Source of the DNA: Halomonas elongata DSM 2581
GTDB taxonomy: Bacteria; Pseudomonadota; Gammaproteobacteria; Pseudomonadales; Halomonadaceae
Reading direction: 5' to 3'
DNA: 64,000 nt
NCBI RefSeq assembly: GCF_000196875.2
Contig: NC_014532.2
Span: forward strand, 62,001-126,000
In this document: piece by piece, positions 1 to 8,573 of the stretch
How positions within the stretch are numbered: position 1 is the stretch's first letter
Layout of the letters: every line of letters begins with the position of its first letter
Notes under the pieces: generated by a model
Databases searched by the model: none
Seen by the model: only the letters and a program-made list of their open reading frames with translations
What the model was told of the DNA's origin: nothing
Program-made: the position numbers and the translations under genes

Positions 1-339
1 GAGAACAAGTTGCTGCTGCTTCTGCTGCTCTCGTTGTTCTTGCTGGTGGTCGGCTTCTTCATGGACCTGACGCCGGCGATGGTGGTTCTCGCACCACTGA
101 TGACACCGGTGGTGGTCAAGCTGGGAATCGACCCGGTTTACTTCGGTGTACTGATGTCGTTCATCCTCGGCCTGGGGCTGATAACACCGCCGGTAGGCAC
201 TGTGCTTTACGTGGGCTGTGGCGTCGGGCGTGTCGGCATGGAGCAACTGGTCAAGAGCCTGCTGCCCTTCTACCTGACGCTACTCCTTCTGCTGGCGGCT
301 TTCCTGATCTTCCCCGGACTGATCCTCTGGTATCAATGA
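1..339 (+). CDS. TRAP transporter large permease (DctM-like), C-terminal fragment
   Basis: The reading frame is open from the first base, so this is the last 112 residues of a gene that begins outside the window. The sequence is almost wholly hydrophobic, with the DctM signatures GFFMDLTPAMVVLAP and GLGLITPPVGTVLYVG typical of the last helices of the 12-helix TRAP large membrane subunit. That subunit forms the Na+-driven path for organic acids captured by a periplasmic binding protein. The stop is 25 bases before the next gene, and the downstream enzymes handle sugar acids, so the likely substrate is an aldonate or related acid (inference). The residues resemble but do not duplicate the second DctM at 47553-48851. 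Confidence 0.9.
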   Translation, partial: ENKLLLLLLLSLFLLVVGFFMDLTPAMVVLAPLMTPVVVKLGIDPVYFGVLMSFILGLGLITPPVGTVLYVGCGVGRVGMEQLVKSLLPFYLTLLLLLAAFLIFPGLILWYQ

Positions 340-364
340 CGTCACGTCACGCAAGGAGACGACA

Positions 365-1792
365 ATGGCGAGCGACCCCGTGACACTCAATGAATTCCTG
401 ACCGAACGGCTCGGCGCTGGCGGGGTTGTAGATGATCCCAACGACCTGCTCCGTTACATCACTGACTGGGCCGGTGATCATCGAGGTAAACCGCTGCTCG
501 TCGCTCGGCCACGGACCACTGAAGAGGTGGCAGAGATTGTTGCCCACTGTCATTGCCATGGGATTCCGATGGTCGCTCAGGGCGGCCATACCGGTTTGGT
601 GGGCGGTGCTCAGCCCGATGCCGAGCGGCCGGAATTGGTGATCAGCCTAGAGAGGCTGAGCCGGATTCGTGAAATCGATCCACTCAATTTCACGATCAGT
701 GTCGATGCCGGCTGCGTGCTGCAGTCAGTCAAGGACGCAGCCATGGAGCACGATTGCGATTTCCCGCTGAGTCTCGGCGCCCAGGGAAGTTGCCAAATCG
801 GTGGCAATGTCTCCACCAACGCCGGCGGGCTCAACGTGCTGCGTCACGGCATGATGCGACAATTGGTGCTGGGCCTCGAGGTGGTGCTACCAGACGGTCG
901 GGTATGGAACGCCATGCACGCCCTGCACAAGGACAATCGTGGCTATGATATCAAACAGTTGTTCATCGGTGCCGAAGGCACCCTGGGCATCGTTACCGGT
1001 GCCGTGCTCAAATTGACGCCCCGGGCGCAAGCAACGCGCACTGCGTTGGTCGCGGTACCCGATGTTGCCGCTGCGCTGGCACTTTATGGCCAGGCAAGAC
1101 GCAGCTGCTGCGATCTGCTCAGTGCCTTCGAACTGATCCCGCGGGCCTGCCTGGAACTGGCCTTTGAAGCTGCCCCGGACCTGCCGGACCCCTTCGACAC
1201 AGTTTATCCCGTCTATGTCCTGCTGGAGGTTGCCGCCAGTGGTTCGGTCGATCTTGATGCCATGATCGAACACCTCTTCGAGCATGGCACAACAGCAGGG
1301 ATGGTTCTTGATGGCGTGCTGGCTGGTAGCGACGCTCAGGCCGAGCGTCTATGGCAGATTCGTGAGCGCATGGTCGAAGGTCAGCAGTTGCGCGGCGAGC
1401 ACCTGCGTACCGATATTGCCCTGCCGATCTCCTCACTTGGTGATTTCTTCCACACGGCCAGCCGAGCGATGGCAGCTCGTTCACCCGAGACCATGGTGAT
1501 TGCTTATGGGCATATCGGTGACGGCAATCTGCACTTTAATCTCTTGCCACCAGCCGACCTGGATCTGGCCGCCAAGAAGACGCTGCTTCACGACCTGGAA
1601 GCTGCATTGTTCTCGCTGGTCGATGATTATCACGGCAGCATCAGTGCCGAACACGGCATTGGTCGAGTCAAGCAGACGTCCTTTCTGAATGGCCTCGATG
1701 CGACGGAGCGCGAACTCTTCGAGGGGATCAAGGCACTGTTCGATCCTGACGAATTAATGGCTGCCGGTCGGATTCTGCCGCGTACGCGCTAG
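365..1792 (+). CDS. FAD-binding oxidase/dehydrogenase of the GlcD / D-2-hydroxyacid dehydrogenase family
   Basis: 475 residues with the full two-domain layout of VAO/PCMH flavoproteins. The FAD-binding half lies at about residues 38-215 and shows QGGHTGLVGGAQP and the SLGAQGSCQIGGNVSTNAGG loop. The FAD-oxidase C half carries YGHIGDGNLHFNL and SAEHGIGRVK, which hold metal and substrate carboxylate in this family. Relatives oxidise D-lactate, glycolate, D-2-hydroxyglutarate or sugar acids to 2-oxoacids, passing electrons to quinone or another carrier. The start is ATG with AAGGAGA eight bases upstream. It sits between a TRAP permease and a pathway ending in ketoglutarate semialdehyde dehydrogenase, so a 2-hydroxy sugar acid is a reasonable substrate guess, but the sequence does not decide it. 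Confidence 0.82.
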   Translation: MASDPVTLNEFLTERLGAGGVVDDPNDLLRYITDWAGDHRGKPLLVARPRTTEEVAEIVAHCHCHGIPMVAQGGHTGLVGGAQPDAERPELVISLERLSRIREIDPLNFTISVDAGCVLQSVKDAAMEHDCDFPLSLGAQGSCQIGGNVSTNAGGLNVLRHGMMRQLVLGLEVVLPDGRVWNAMHALHKDNRGYDIKQLFIGAEGTLGIVTGAVLKLTPRAQATRTALVAVPDVAAALALYGQARRSCCDLLSAFELIPRACLELAFEAAPDLPDPFDTVYPVYVLLEVAASGSVDLDAMIEHLFEHGTTAGMVLDGVLAGSDAQAERLWQIRERMVEGQQLRGEHLRTDIALPISSLGDFFHTASRAMAARSPETMVIAYGHIGDGNLHFNLLPPADLDLAAKKTLLHDLEAALFSLVDDYHGSISAEHGIGRVKQTSFLNGLDATERELFEGIKALFDPDELMAAGRILPRTR

Positions 1793-1823
1793 CTTCACAC
1801 TCCTTCTGCTCATAGGAACCCTC

Positions 1824-2996
1824 ATGCAGTCCATCAATCTTCGCCATTGCCTGCCGGATGACATGGACCACGCCCTGCTGGTCGGCCGGGCGTGGCGCGA
1901 AACGCCACATCCAGGTCCCGCTATCGTGGTGGTTCGGGGCGGAGAGGTCCTCGACATCTCCTCGCGGATCCCGACGATGGCCGATTTGCTCGACCTAGAC
2001 GATCCTGTGTCCTTCGCTCGTGATGTCAGCGGCGTATCGCTTGGCTCGGTGACGACTCTTCTGAGCAACTCTCTTGATGACGACTCCGCCACGACTCGAC
2101 TACTGCCGCCCTGCGACCTGCAGGCAATCAAGGCCTGCGGAGTGACTTTCGCGGTCAGCCTGCTCGAGCGGGTAATCGAGGAACAGGCTGGCGGCGACCC
2201 GCAGCGTGCCAGCGAACTGCGCCGTGAGATCCAGACGCTGATCGGCGGCGACCTGTCGCGAATTCGCCCTGGTTCGCCCCAGGCCATGGCGCTCAAGGAG
2301 AAGCTGCAGGCGCGAGGCGCCTGGTCCCAGTACATGGAGGTGGGCATCGGCCCTGATGCCGAGGTGTTCTCCAAGGCCCAGATACTCTCTTCGATGGGCT
2401 TTGGTGACAGTGTCGGCCTGCATCCCGCCTCACGCTGGAACAATCCCGAGCCGGAGATCGTGCTGGCCGTCGACAGTCAGGGGCAGGTCAAGGGCGCCAC
2501 GCTCGGCAACGACGTCAACCTGCGCGATATCGAAGGGCGCAGCGCCCTGCTGTTGAGCAAGGCCAAGGACAACAACGCATCCTGTGCCATTGGCCCCTTC
2601 ATCCGGCTGCTCGACGACCGCTTCACTCTCGACACGATTCGCCAAGCCCAAGTCTCGCTGCGTATCGAGGGCAACGATGATGGTTTTGTGCTGGAGGACA
2701 CCAGCGACATGCGTGAGATCAGTCGCGACCCACTGGAACTGGTGTCCCAGACTCATGGTGCCCACCACCAGTATCCAGATGGCTTCATGCTGTTCCTCGG
2801 TACCATGTTTTCTCCCATCGCCGATCGTGACGGTCCGGGCCAGGGGTTCACCCACCACCTTGGTGACAGTGTGACTATCGCCACTCCGAGTCTCGGTGCG
2901 CTGGTCAACCGTGTTGATCGCAGCGACCAACTGCCTCCGTGGACCTATGGCTTGCGCGACCTGTTTGCCCATCTCGCTCTTCACGACCAAAAGTGA
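1824..2996 (+). CDS. Fumarylacetoacetate hydrolase family protein (AraD1-like 2-keto-3-deoxy acid dehydratase candidate)
   Basis: 390 residues, the length of the long FAH-family branch that includes L-2-keto-3-deoxyarabonate dehydratase rather than the shorter true FAH found at 14465-15484. The C-terminal half holds the FAH core: WNNPEPEIVLAVD supplies metal-binding acids, followed by LGNDVNLRDIEGRSALLLSK and KDNNASCAIGPF. Enzymes of this branch convert 2-keto-3-deoxy pentonates to 2,5-dioxopentanoate, exactly the substrate of the next gene's product. The operon position (31 bases after the oxidase, 51 before the dehydrogenase) supports a non-phosphorylating pentose or uronic acid route. Which stereoisomer it accepts cannot be read from the sequence. 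Confidence 0.75.
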   Translation: MQSINLRHCLPDDMDHALLVGRAWRETPHPGPAIVVVRGGEVLDISSRIPTMADLLDLDDPVSFARDVSGVSLGSVTTLLSNSLDDDSATTRLLPPCDLQAIKACGVTFAVSLLERVIEEQAGGDPQRASELRREIQTLIGGDLSRIRPGSPQAMALKEKLQARGAWSQYMEVGIGPDAEVFSKAQILSSMGFGDSVGLHPASRWNNPEPEIVLAVDSQGQVKGATLGNDVNLRDIEGRSALLLSKAKDNNASCAIGPFIRLLDDRFTLDTIRQAQVSLRIEGNDDGFVLEDTSDMREISRDPLELVSQTHGAHHQYPDGFMLFLGTMFSPIADRDGPGQGFTHHLGDSVTIATPSLGALVNRVDRSDQLPPWTYGLRDLFAHLALHDQK

Positions 2997-3047
2997 TTCG
3001 CGGGCCATGCCGTCCAATGACAGCATCTCAACAGCAAGGAGCAACGC

Positions 3048-4625
3048 ATGACACTCGAAGGCAAGCAACTGATTGGTGCCCAGGCCGTCTCGGCTGAAGG
3101 CGCTGTGATCCAGGCAGTGAATCCCGCCACCAACGAGCGTCTCGACCCGGGCTATCCCGCCGCTGGCAAGGCCGAAGTCGAGCGGGCCTGCGAACTGGCC
3201 TGGGCGGCCTTTGATACCTATCGCGAGACCGGCCTCGAAGCCCGTGCGACCTTCCTCGAAACCATTGCCGATGAGATCGAGGCCATCGGTGAGCCGCTGA
3301 TCGAGCGTGCCGTGGCGGAAGCGGGGCTGCCGCAAGCGCGTATCCAGGGCGAGCGCGGTCGGACATGCGGCCAACTGCGCCTGTTCGCCAGCGTCGTGCG
3401 TGCCGGTGAATGGCTCGACGTGCGTATCGACCCGGCGCTGCCGGATCGCCAGCCGATGCCGAGGGTCGACCTGCGCCAACGCCACGTCGCCCTGGGCCCT
3501 GTCGCGGTGTTCGGTGCCTCGAACTTCCCGCTGGCGTTCTCGGTGGCCGGTGGCGACACCGCCTCGGCGCTGGCCGCCGGTTGCCCGGTCGTGGTCAAGG
3601 CCCACTCCGCACATCCGGGAACTTCCGAGCTGGTCGGCCGTGCCATTCAGCGCGCGGTGCAGAAGTGCGAGCTGCCGGAAGGTGTCTTCTCCCTGCTGTA
3701 TGGCTCCGGGCGCGAAGTGGGGCAGGGCTTGGTGAAGGATTCCCGCATCAAGGCCGTGGGCTTCACCGGTTCGCGTTCCGGCGGCACCGCACTGATGGCC
3801 GCCGCCCAGGCGCGTCCCGAGCCGATCCCGGTCTATGCCGAAATGAGCTCGATCAACCCCGTGTTCCTGCTGCCCGAAGCGTTGAAATCCCGGGCCGCGG
3901 CGCTGGGTGAGGCCTTCGTCGGTTCGCTGACCATGGGTGCCGGTCAGTTCTGCACCAACCCCGGCCTGGTCATCGCCGAGAAGGGCGAGGGCCTCGACGC
4001 CTTCGTGGCAGCCGCCGGTGAGGCAGTGAAGGGGGCGGCGGCCCAGACCATGCTCACCCCGGGGATTCATGAAGCCTACAGCAAGGGGGTCGAGAGCCTG
4101 GTGGCCAGCGACAAGGCTCGCGAAGTGGCCCGTGGGCCAGTCGGCGAGGGCGCCAACCAGTGCCAGGCCGGTCTGTTCGTGGCCTCCGCCAAGGACTTCC
4201 TGGCCGACGAGGCCCTGCAGGCCGAGGTCTTCGGTGCCACCTCGCTGGTCGTCGAGTGTGCCGATCAGGACGAGGTCAAGCGCGTGGCCGAACACCTGGA
4301 AGGTCAGTTGACCGCCACCCTGCAGATGGATGATGCCGATGCCGAAACGGCCCGTGGCCTGCTGCCGATCCTCGAGCGTCGCGCCGGCCGCGTGATGGCC
4401 AATGGCTGGCCCACCGGGGTCGAGGTGTGCCACGCCATGGTCCACGGCGGTCCGTATCCGGCCACTTCGGATTCACGCACCACCTCGGTGGGCAGTGCCG
4501 CCATCCACCGCTTCCTGCGTCCGGTGTGCTATCAGAACCTGCCCGAGGCCCTGCTGTCCGAAGCACTCAAGGATGGCAACCCGGCCGGCGTCAGTCGCCT
4601 GGTCGACGGCAAGCGCGAAGCCTGA
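3048..4625 (+). CDS. 2,5-dioxovalerate (alpha-ketoglutarate semialdehyde) dehydrogenase, NADP-type
   Basis: 525 residues, an aldehyde dehydrogenase of the long KGSADH type. Visible catalytic elements are the [11 protein letters not shown] asparagine loop, EMSSINPVF with the general-base glutamate, and [12 protein letters not shown] with the nucleophilic cysteine. The C-terminal [20 protein letters not shown] is also characteristic of this group. It oxidises 2-oxoglutarate semialdehyde to 2-oxoglutarate, feeding the TCA cycle. With the preceding FAH-like gene it forms the last two steps of non-phosphorylating pentose, hydroxyproline or galactarate breakdown; the FAH-fold partner favours pentonates. 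An SD-like AAGGAG lies just before the ATG. I see no clear terminator before the next gene, which starts 105 bases on and is functionally unrelated. Confidence 0.88.
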   Translation: MTLEGKQLIGAQAVSAEGAVIQAVNPATNERLDPGYPAAGKAEVERACELAWAAFDTYRETGLEARATFLETIADEIEAIGEPLIERAVAEAGLPQARIQGERGRTCGQLRLFASVVRAGEWLDVRIDPALPDRQPMPRVDLRQRHVALGPVAVFGASNFPLAFSVAGGDTASALAAGCPVVVKAHSAHPGTSELVGRAIQRAVQKCELPEGVFSLLYGSGREVGQGLVKDSRIKAVGFTGSRSGGTALMAAAQARPEPIPVYAEMSSINPVFLLPEALKSRAAALGEAFVGSLTMGAGQFCTNPGLVIAEKGEGLDAFVAAAGEAVKGAAAQTMLTPGIHEAYSKGVESLVASDKAREVARGPVGEGANQCQAGLFVASAKDFLADEALQAEVFGATSLVVECADQDEVKRVAEHLEGQLTATLQMDDADAETARGLLPILERRAGRVMANGWPTGVEVCHAMVHGGPYPATSDSRTTSVGSAAIHRFLRPVCYQNLPEALLSEALKDGNPAGVSRLVDGKREA

Positions 4626-4730
4626 GAGTTCTCTGTCTGACCGATATGGTGATATCTCGGGCCGACGGCTTTGTCTGCTGGCCCCTTCACGACATAATGG
4701 CGCCACACTTCTCTGCTTGGTACGTCTGCC

Positions 4731-5471
4731 ATGTCTGACTCTCACCATCGCTCCGCTTCCCGCGCTGGCCATTCCCGTCGCGAGCCCATGCGCCGGGCCA
4801 GGGAGCCCCGGGCCAGTGTCGGCGATGTGGCTTATCTGCCGGTGGTGACAGTCAACGAGACGGGGGCCTTCCTCGATTGGGGCCATGCCCACGATCTCCT
4901 GTTGCCCTTTGGTGAGCAGCGCTTTCGTCCCACGGTGGGTCGCCGGGTGCTGGTGATGATCGCCGAGGACGACCGTGGCCGGCCGTTCGCTTCCCAGCGT
5001 CTCGATCGCTACCTCGACGATCATGCCGAGGGGCTCTCCGCCGGTGACGCCGTGGCGTTGGTGATCGCCGAGCAGACCGACCTGGGCTACAAGGCAGCGG
5101 TGGATGGTCGGTTCTGGGGGCTGCTCTACCATGACGATGTAACGCGGCCGCTGCGCCGCGGTCAGCGCCTGAAAGGTCACGTGAAACGGGTGCGCGATGA
5201 TGGTCGTCTGGACCTGTCGTTGCTGCCGACCGGCTCGGCACGGCTCGATGCGGTGGGGGAGACGGTGCTCAAGGCGTTGCGCGAGAGCGGCGGTTATCTT
5301 CCGTTGGGTGACAAGAGCTCGGCCGCCGAGATCAAGGCGCGGCTGGGTGTCAGCAAGGGCGCCTTCAAGCAGGCCATTGGCCGACTCTACAAGCAAGGGC
5401 GCATCAGCCTGGAGCCCACGGGTATCCGCCTGGTACCTGGCGGGAATCAGGACTCTCACGGAACCTCGTAG
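4731..5471 (+). CDS. CvfB/YitL-like S1-domain RNA-binding protein
   Basis: 246 residues. After a basic N-terminal tail of about 28 residues come tandem S1-like OB folds (VGDVAYLPVVTVNETGAFLDWG, then two more repeats around GYKAAVDGRFWGLLYHDD and KGHVKRVRDDGRLDLSL). A C-terminal winged-helix segment follows (SAAEIKARLGVSKGAFKQAIGRLYKQGRI). This order, S1-S1-S1-wHTH, is the CvfB family, RNA-binding proteins that influence virulence and metabolism in Gram-positive bacteria and are conserved without a defined role in Pseudomonas and relatives. It is monocistronic here, with 151 bases before gshB. Confidence 0.82.
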   Translation: MSDSHHRSASRAGHSRREPMRRAREPRASVGDVAYLPVVTVNETGAFLDWGHAHDLLLPFGEQRFRPTVGRRVLVMIAEDDRGRPFASQRLDRYLDDHAEGLSAGDAVALVIAEQTDLGYKAAVDGRFWGLLYHDDVTRPLRRGQRLKGHVKRVRDDGRLDLSLLPTGSARLDAVGETVLKALRESGGYLPLGDKSSAAEIKARLGVSKGAFKQAIGRLYKQGRISLEPTGIRLVPGGNQDSHGTS

Positions 5472-5622
5472 CGAAGCGCCCAGGGATGGAGTTACGGCGC
5501 CTCCTTGAAGGCCTGCCGACGGATCAGCGCTTTGCCTACTACTTGAGCCCGAGCGCCTTGGTGCGCTTGCCGGCCATGCGGCATACTGGCCGCATTGACC
5601 CTTTACTCCGGAACCCGATTCG

Positions 5623-6582
5623 ATGAACGATCGTCCCCTCAAGGTCGGCGTGGTGATGGATCCCATCGCCGATCTCAGCTACAAGAAGGACTCCAGTCTG
5701 GCGATGCTGTGGGCCGCCCAGGATCGCGGCTGGTCGCTGCACTATATGGAGCAGGAAGACCTGTTCCTGCGCGATGGTCGGGCTCACGCCCGCTGGCGCG
5801 AACTCGAGGTGTATCGCGATCCCGAGCACTGGTATGCGCTGGGTGAGTCCCGGGTCGCGCCGCTCGCCGAGCTGGACGTGGTGCTGATGCGCAAGGATCC
5901 GCCGGTGGACGGCCGCTTCCTCGATGCCGTGCATCTGCTCGGCTTCGCCGAACGCGAGGGCGTGCTGGTGGTCAACCCGACCCGCGCCCTGCTGGAGTGC
6001 AACGAGAAGCTGTTCGCCCAGCAGTTCCCGCAGTGCTGCGCGCCGACCCTGGTGTCCAGCCGGGATACCGAGATCCGCGCCTTCCACGCCGAGCATGGCG
6101 ACGTCATCCTCAAGCCCCTGGACGGCATGGGTGGCAGCGGGATCTTCCACGTCGGCCCCGAAGGCCGCAATCTCGGGGCGGTGATCGAGACGCTGACCGA
6201 GCGGGGCACTCGACAGGCCATGGCCCAGCGCTATCTGCCGGAGATCAAGGACGGTGACACCCGCATCCTCCTGGTGGAAGGCGAACCGGTCCCCTATGGC
6301 CTGGCCCGGGTACCCATGGCCGGCGAGACGCGAGGCAATCTGGCCGCCGGTGGTCGGGGTGTCAGCCGCGAACTCACCGACAGGGACCGCTGGCTGGTCG
6401 AGCAAGTGCAGCCGATGATCCGCGAAAAGGGGCTGATGTTCGTCGGCCTCGACGTCATCGGCGACTACATCACCGAAATCAACGTGACCAGCCCGACCTG
6501 TGTGCGCGAGATCGACGATCAGCGCGGCACCGATATCGCCGGCTCCTTGATGGATGCTATCTCTCGGCGTCTCGCCGGGTAG
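5623..6582 (+). CDS. gshB: Glutathione synthetase
   Basis: 319 residues, the usual GshB length. It ligates glycine to gamma-glutamylcysteine with ATP in the cytosol. The N-terminal domain (VGVVMDPIADLSYKKDSS, LMRKDPPVDGRFLDAVHLL) and the ATP-grasp domain (VILKPLDGMGGSGIFHV, the flexible loop TRQAMAQRYLPEIKDGDTRILLV, and the metal site FVGLDVIGDYITEINVTSPT) are all intact. The following yqgE and ruvX genes complete the order gshB-yqgE-ruvX that is very conserved in gammaproteobacteria. The 181-base gap to yqgE suggests a separate promoter for that pair. Confidence 0.96.
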   Translation: MNDRPLKVGVVMDPIADLSYKKDSSLAMLWAAQDRGWSLHYMEQEDLFLRDGRAHARWRELEVYRDPEHWYALGESRVAPLAELDVVLMRKDPPVDGRFLDAVHLLGFAEREGVLVVNPTRALLECNEKLFAQQFPQCCAPTLVSSRDTEIRAFHAEHGDVILKPLDGMGGSGIFHVGPEGRNLGAVIETLTERGTRQAMAQRYLPEIKDGDTRILLVEGEPVPYGLARVPMAGETRGNLAAGGRGVSRELTDRDRWLVEQVQPMIREKGLMFVGLDVIGDYITEINVTSPTCVREIDDQRGTDIAGSLMDAISRRLAG

Positions 6583-6763
6583 AGGTGGTACAATCGACGT
6601 GAAATGCCGAACTCGGTCAGGCTGCGCTGGACACCGTTCGAGATGCCGTGCCCTGTCGGCCCTTCGATGCGGGCATGGGCAAGGGGCGAGTCGTTCCTCT
6701 GCGCGCCTGGTGCTTCGGCGAAGGCAAATATTACGGCGTTCACTAAGTCCGCCGGGGAGTCCC

Positions 6764-7321
6764 ATGCAAAGTTTGAAAAACCACTTCCTGATGGCAATGC
6801 CGCACCTGGAAGATCCCAATTTCGCCGGCACGCTGAGCTATCTGTGCGATTACGACGAAAAGGGCACCATGGGGGTGATCGTCAATCGTCCACTGGAGCT
6901 GACCCTCGATGCGCTCTTCGAGCAGCTCGAGCTCGAGGGGAGCGACAGCCCGCACCGCAACGTGCCCGTCTATTATGGTGGGCCGACGCACAAGGATCGC
7001 GGCTTCATCCTGCACGAAGGGGGCAGCGAGGACTGGGATTCGAGTCTTCAGGTGGCCGATGACATCGCCCTGACCACCTCCATGGATATCCTCCAGGCCC
7101 TGGCCGTCGGCCGTGGCCCGGAGCGCTTTCTGGTCTGTCTCGGCTGCGCGGGTTGGGAATCCGGCCAGCTGGAATCCGAGCTCAAGGACAATGCCTGGCT
7201 CACCGTGGAAGGTCGGGCCGATATTCTCTTCGAGGTGGAGCCCGAGCAACGTCTCGGCGCCAGCGCCGGCATTCTCGGCGTCGACCTCAACCTGATGACC
7301 CGCGAGGCGGGGCATAGCTGA
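6764..7321 (+). CDS. YqgE/AlgH family protein
   Basis: 185 residues from the ATG at 6764, chosen because GGGGAG lies seven bases upstream and because the family begins MQSLKNHFLMAMPHL. An in-frame upstream extension to 6554 would overlap gshB and has no homology-like sequence. Family markers are GTMGVIVNRPL, VYYGGPTHKDRGFILH and FLVCLGCAGWESGQLESEL. AlgH was named for an effect on alginate in Pseudomonas; its biochemical role is unsettled. It is always next to ruvX, here 62 bases upstream. Confidence 0.92.
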   Translation: MQSLKNHFLMAMPHLEDPNFAGTLSYLCDYDEKGTMGVIVNRPLELTLDALFEQLELEGSDSPHRNVPVYYGGPTHKDRGFILHEGGSEDWDSSLQVADDIALTTSMDILQALAVGRGPERFLVCLGCAGWESGQLESELKDNAWLTVEGRADILFEVEPEQRLGASAGILGVDLNLMTREAGHS

Positions 7322-7383
7322 TATGCAGGGAAGGGTCTGCGCTCGGCGGGTTCGCGGAGCATGTCCGCCGGGGAAGGGTGCCG

Positions 7384-7815
7384 ATGAGTAGCCAGCGCCT
7401 GATCCTGGGCTTCGATTTCGGTACCCGACGCATCGGCGTGGCGGTGGGCAACGAGCTGACGCGCAGTGCCAGGGCACTGGACCCGCTGCCGGCGCGTGAC
7501 GGCATTCCCGACTGGACGCGGGTCGCCCGGCTGGTCGACGAGTGGCGGCCGGATCTTTTCGTGGTCGGCCTGCCGCTCAACATGGATGGCACCGAGAGTG
7601 ACATGAGCACCCGGGCGCGCAAGTTCGGCAAGCGCCTGTTCGGTCGCTACGGCATTCCCTGCGAGATGGCCGACGAGCGCGGATCGACTCGCGAGGCCAA
7701 GGCCATCGCCCGCGATGCCGGGCATCGCGGCAATTATCGCGACGATGGTGTCGATGGCCTGGCGGCCGTGCTGATTCTTGAAGGCTGGTTGGCCGATCAG
7801 GAAGGCCTTCCTTAA
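7384..7815 (+). CDS. ruvX: Holliday junction resolvase-like protein RuvX (YqgF)
   Basis: 143 residues in an RNase H fold. LGFDFGTRRIGVAVG holds the first catalytic aspartate, FVVGLPLNMDGTESDM the middle strand with its loop, ADERGSTREA the glutamate region, and DDGVDGLAAVLILEGWL the terminal acid. YqgF proteins process pre-16S rRNA and have been proposed as alternative Holliday junction resolvases. I prefer ATG 7384 over an in-frame GTG at 7378 because the GGGGAAGGG Shine-Dalgarno ends at about 7378. The stop overlaps the end of the convergent gene at 7812 by four bases. Confidence 0.93.
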   Translation: MSSQRLILGFDFGTRRIGVAVGNELTRSARALDPLPARDGIPDWTRVARLVDEWRPDLFVVGLPLNMDGTESDMSTRARKFGKRLFGRYGIPCEMADERGSTREAKAIARDAGHRGNYRDDGVDGLAAVLILEGWLADQEGLP

Positions 7816-8456
7816 GCAACTTCCTTCTCGCCGCGATACTTCTCCTCGAAATCTCCCACCTCGACGCAGGTGAATCTCTCGATGAAAAAGGCGAGGGTCG
7901 AGGGGCGCTGGAAGCTCTCCTCGAACCGCTCTTCTTCATCGCCCTGGCCCCGAATCACGCTGGCGCGATAATGCTCGCCCTCCCGGCGGACATTGACGGT
8001 GGCGGGGCGCGAGGCGTCGCGTTTTTCCACCTTCAACTCGCCCTGTCGTTCGAGCAGCTCGCTCAAGGTCCGGCCGCCTTCGAGCTCGCCTGGCGTCGCC
8101 CAGACGTCCTGGTCGCGATTGCCGTAGCGGAACAGCAGCAGGGTCGGCAGTGCGGTGAAAATGATATTGGCCAGCAGCCAGGTGAGCTCGGCGCTCGAGG
8201 GCGACGTCGTGAACAGCAGCCAGACATTCACCGCGATGCCGAGGGCGAGCAGGCAGGCGAAAGGGCGCCAGGTGCGCCAGCTCATGACCTGTCGGCCGAG
8301 GAAGTAGCCCCAGAGTCCGGCGACGGTCACGGCGCCGATGGTCAACTGGACCAGTGAGAATGTCGTGCCGCCGCCCATCAAGAGGGCAATGACGCCCACG
8401 GCGAGCAGCACAGTATAGAAGATTGCCAGCAGGATATAGGCGCGTTGCAGATTCAT
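7812..8456 (-). CDS. Four-helix membrane protein of unknown function
   Basis: 214 residues. I do not recognise a named family. Four hydrophobic segments occupy about residues 5-30, 36-55, 63-83 and 89-110, so the N-terminal half is a compact membrane bundle. A soluble, highly charged C-terminal half of about 100 residues follows (GGRTLSELLERQGELKVEKRD and a beta-rich stretch). It converges on ruvX with a four-base overlap of the stop codons, so the two share the 3' end region and have no room for a terminator between them. Confidence 0.72.
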   Translation of the reverse strand: MNLQRAYILLAIFYTVLLAVGVIALLMGGGTTFSLVQLTIGAVTVAGLWGYFLGRQVMSWRTWRPFACLLALGIAVNVWLLFTTSPSSAELTWLLANIIFTALPTLLLFRYGNRDQDVWATPGELEGGRTLSELLERQGELKVEKRDASRPATVNVRREGEHYRASVIRGQGDEEERFEESFQRPSTLAFFIERFTCVEVGDFEEKYRGEKEVA

Positions 8457-8573
8457 CGGCTCGCCTCTCCTTGTCGCGTTGAATCCGTGCAGGCCGCCGA
8501 CTCATGTCGGCGGCCTTTCTGCCAGCTTAGGCGAAACTCGCCGATCAGGCCTCCCCTGTCAGTCAGCGGTCCT

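Noticed and set aside
2430..4445. Long open frame of 671 codons on the minus strand.
   Set aside because: It is antisense to the FAH-like and KGSADH genes, with His/Gly/Gln-rich text typical of GC-rich shadow frames. Similar long antisense frames at 19704-22025 and 37893-39875 were rejected for the same reason.
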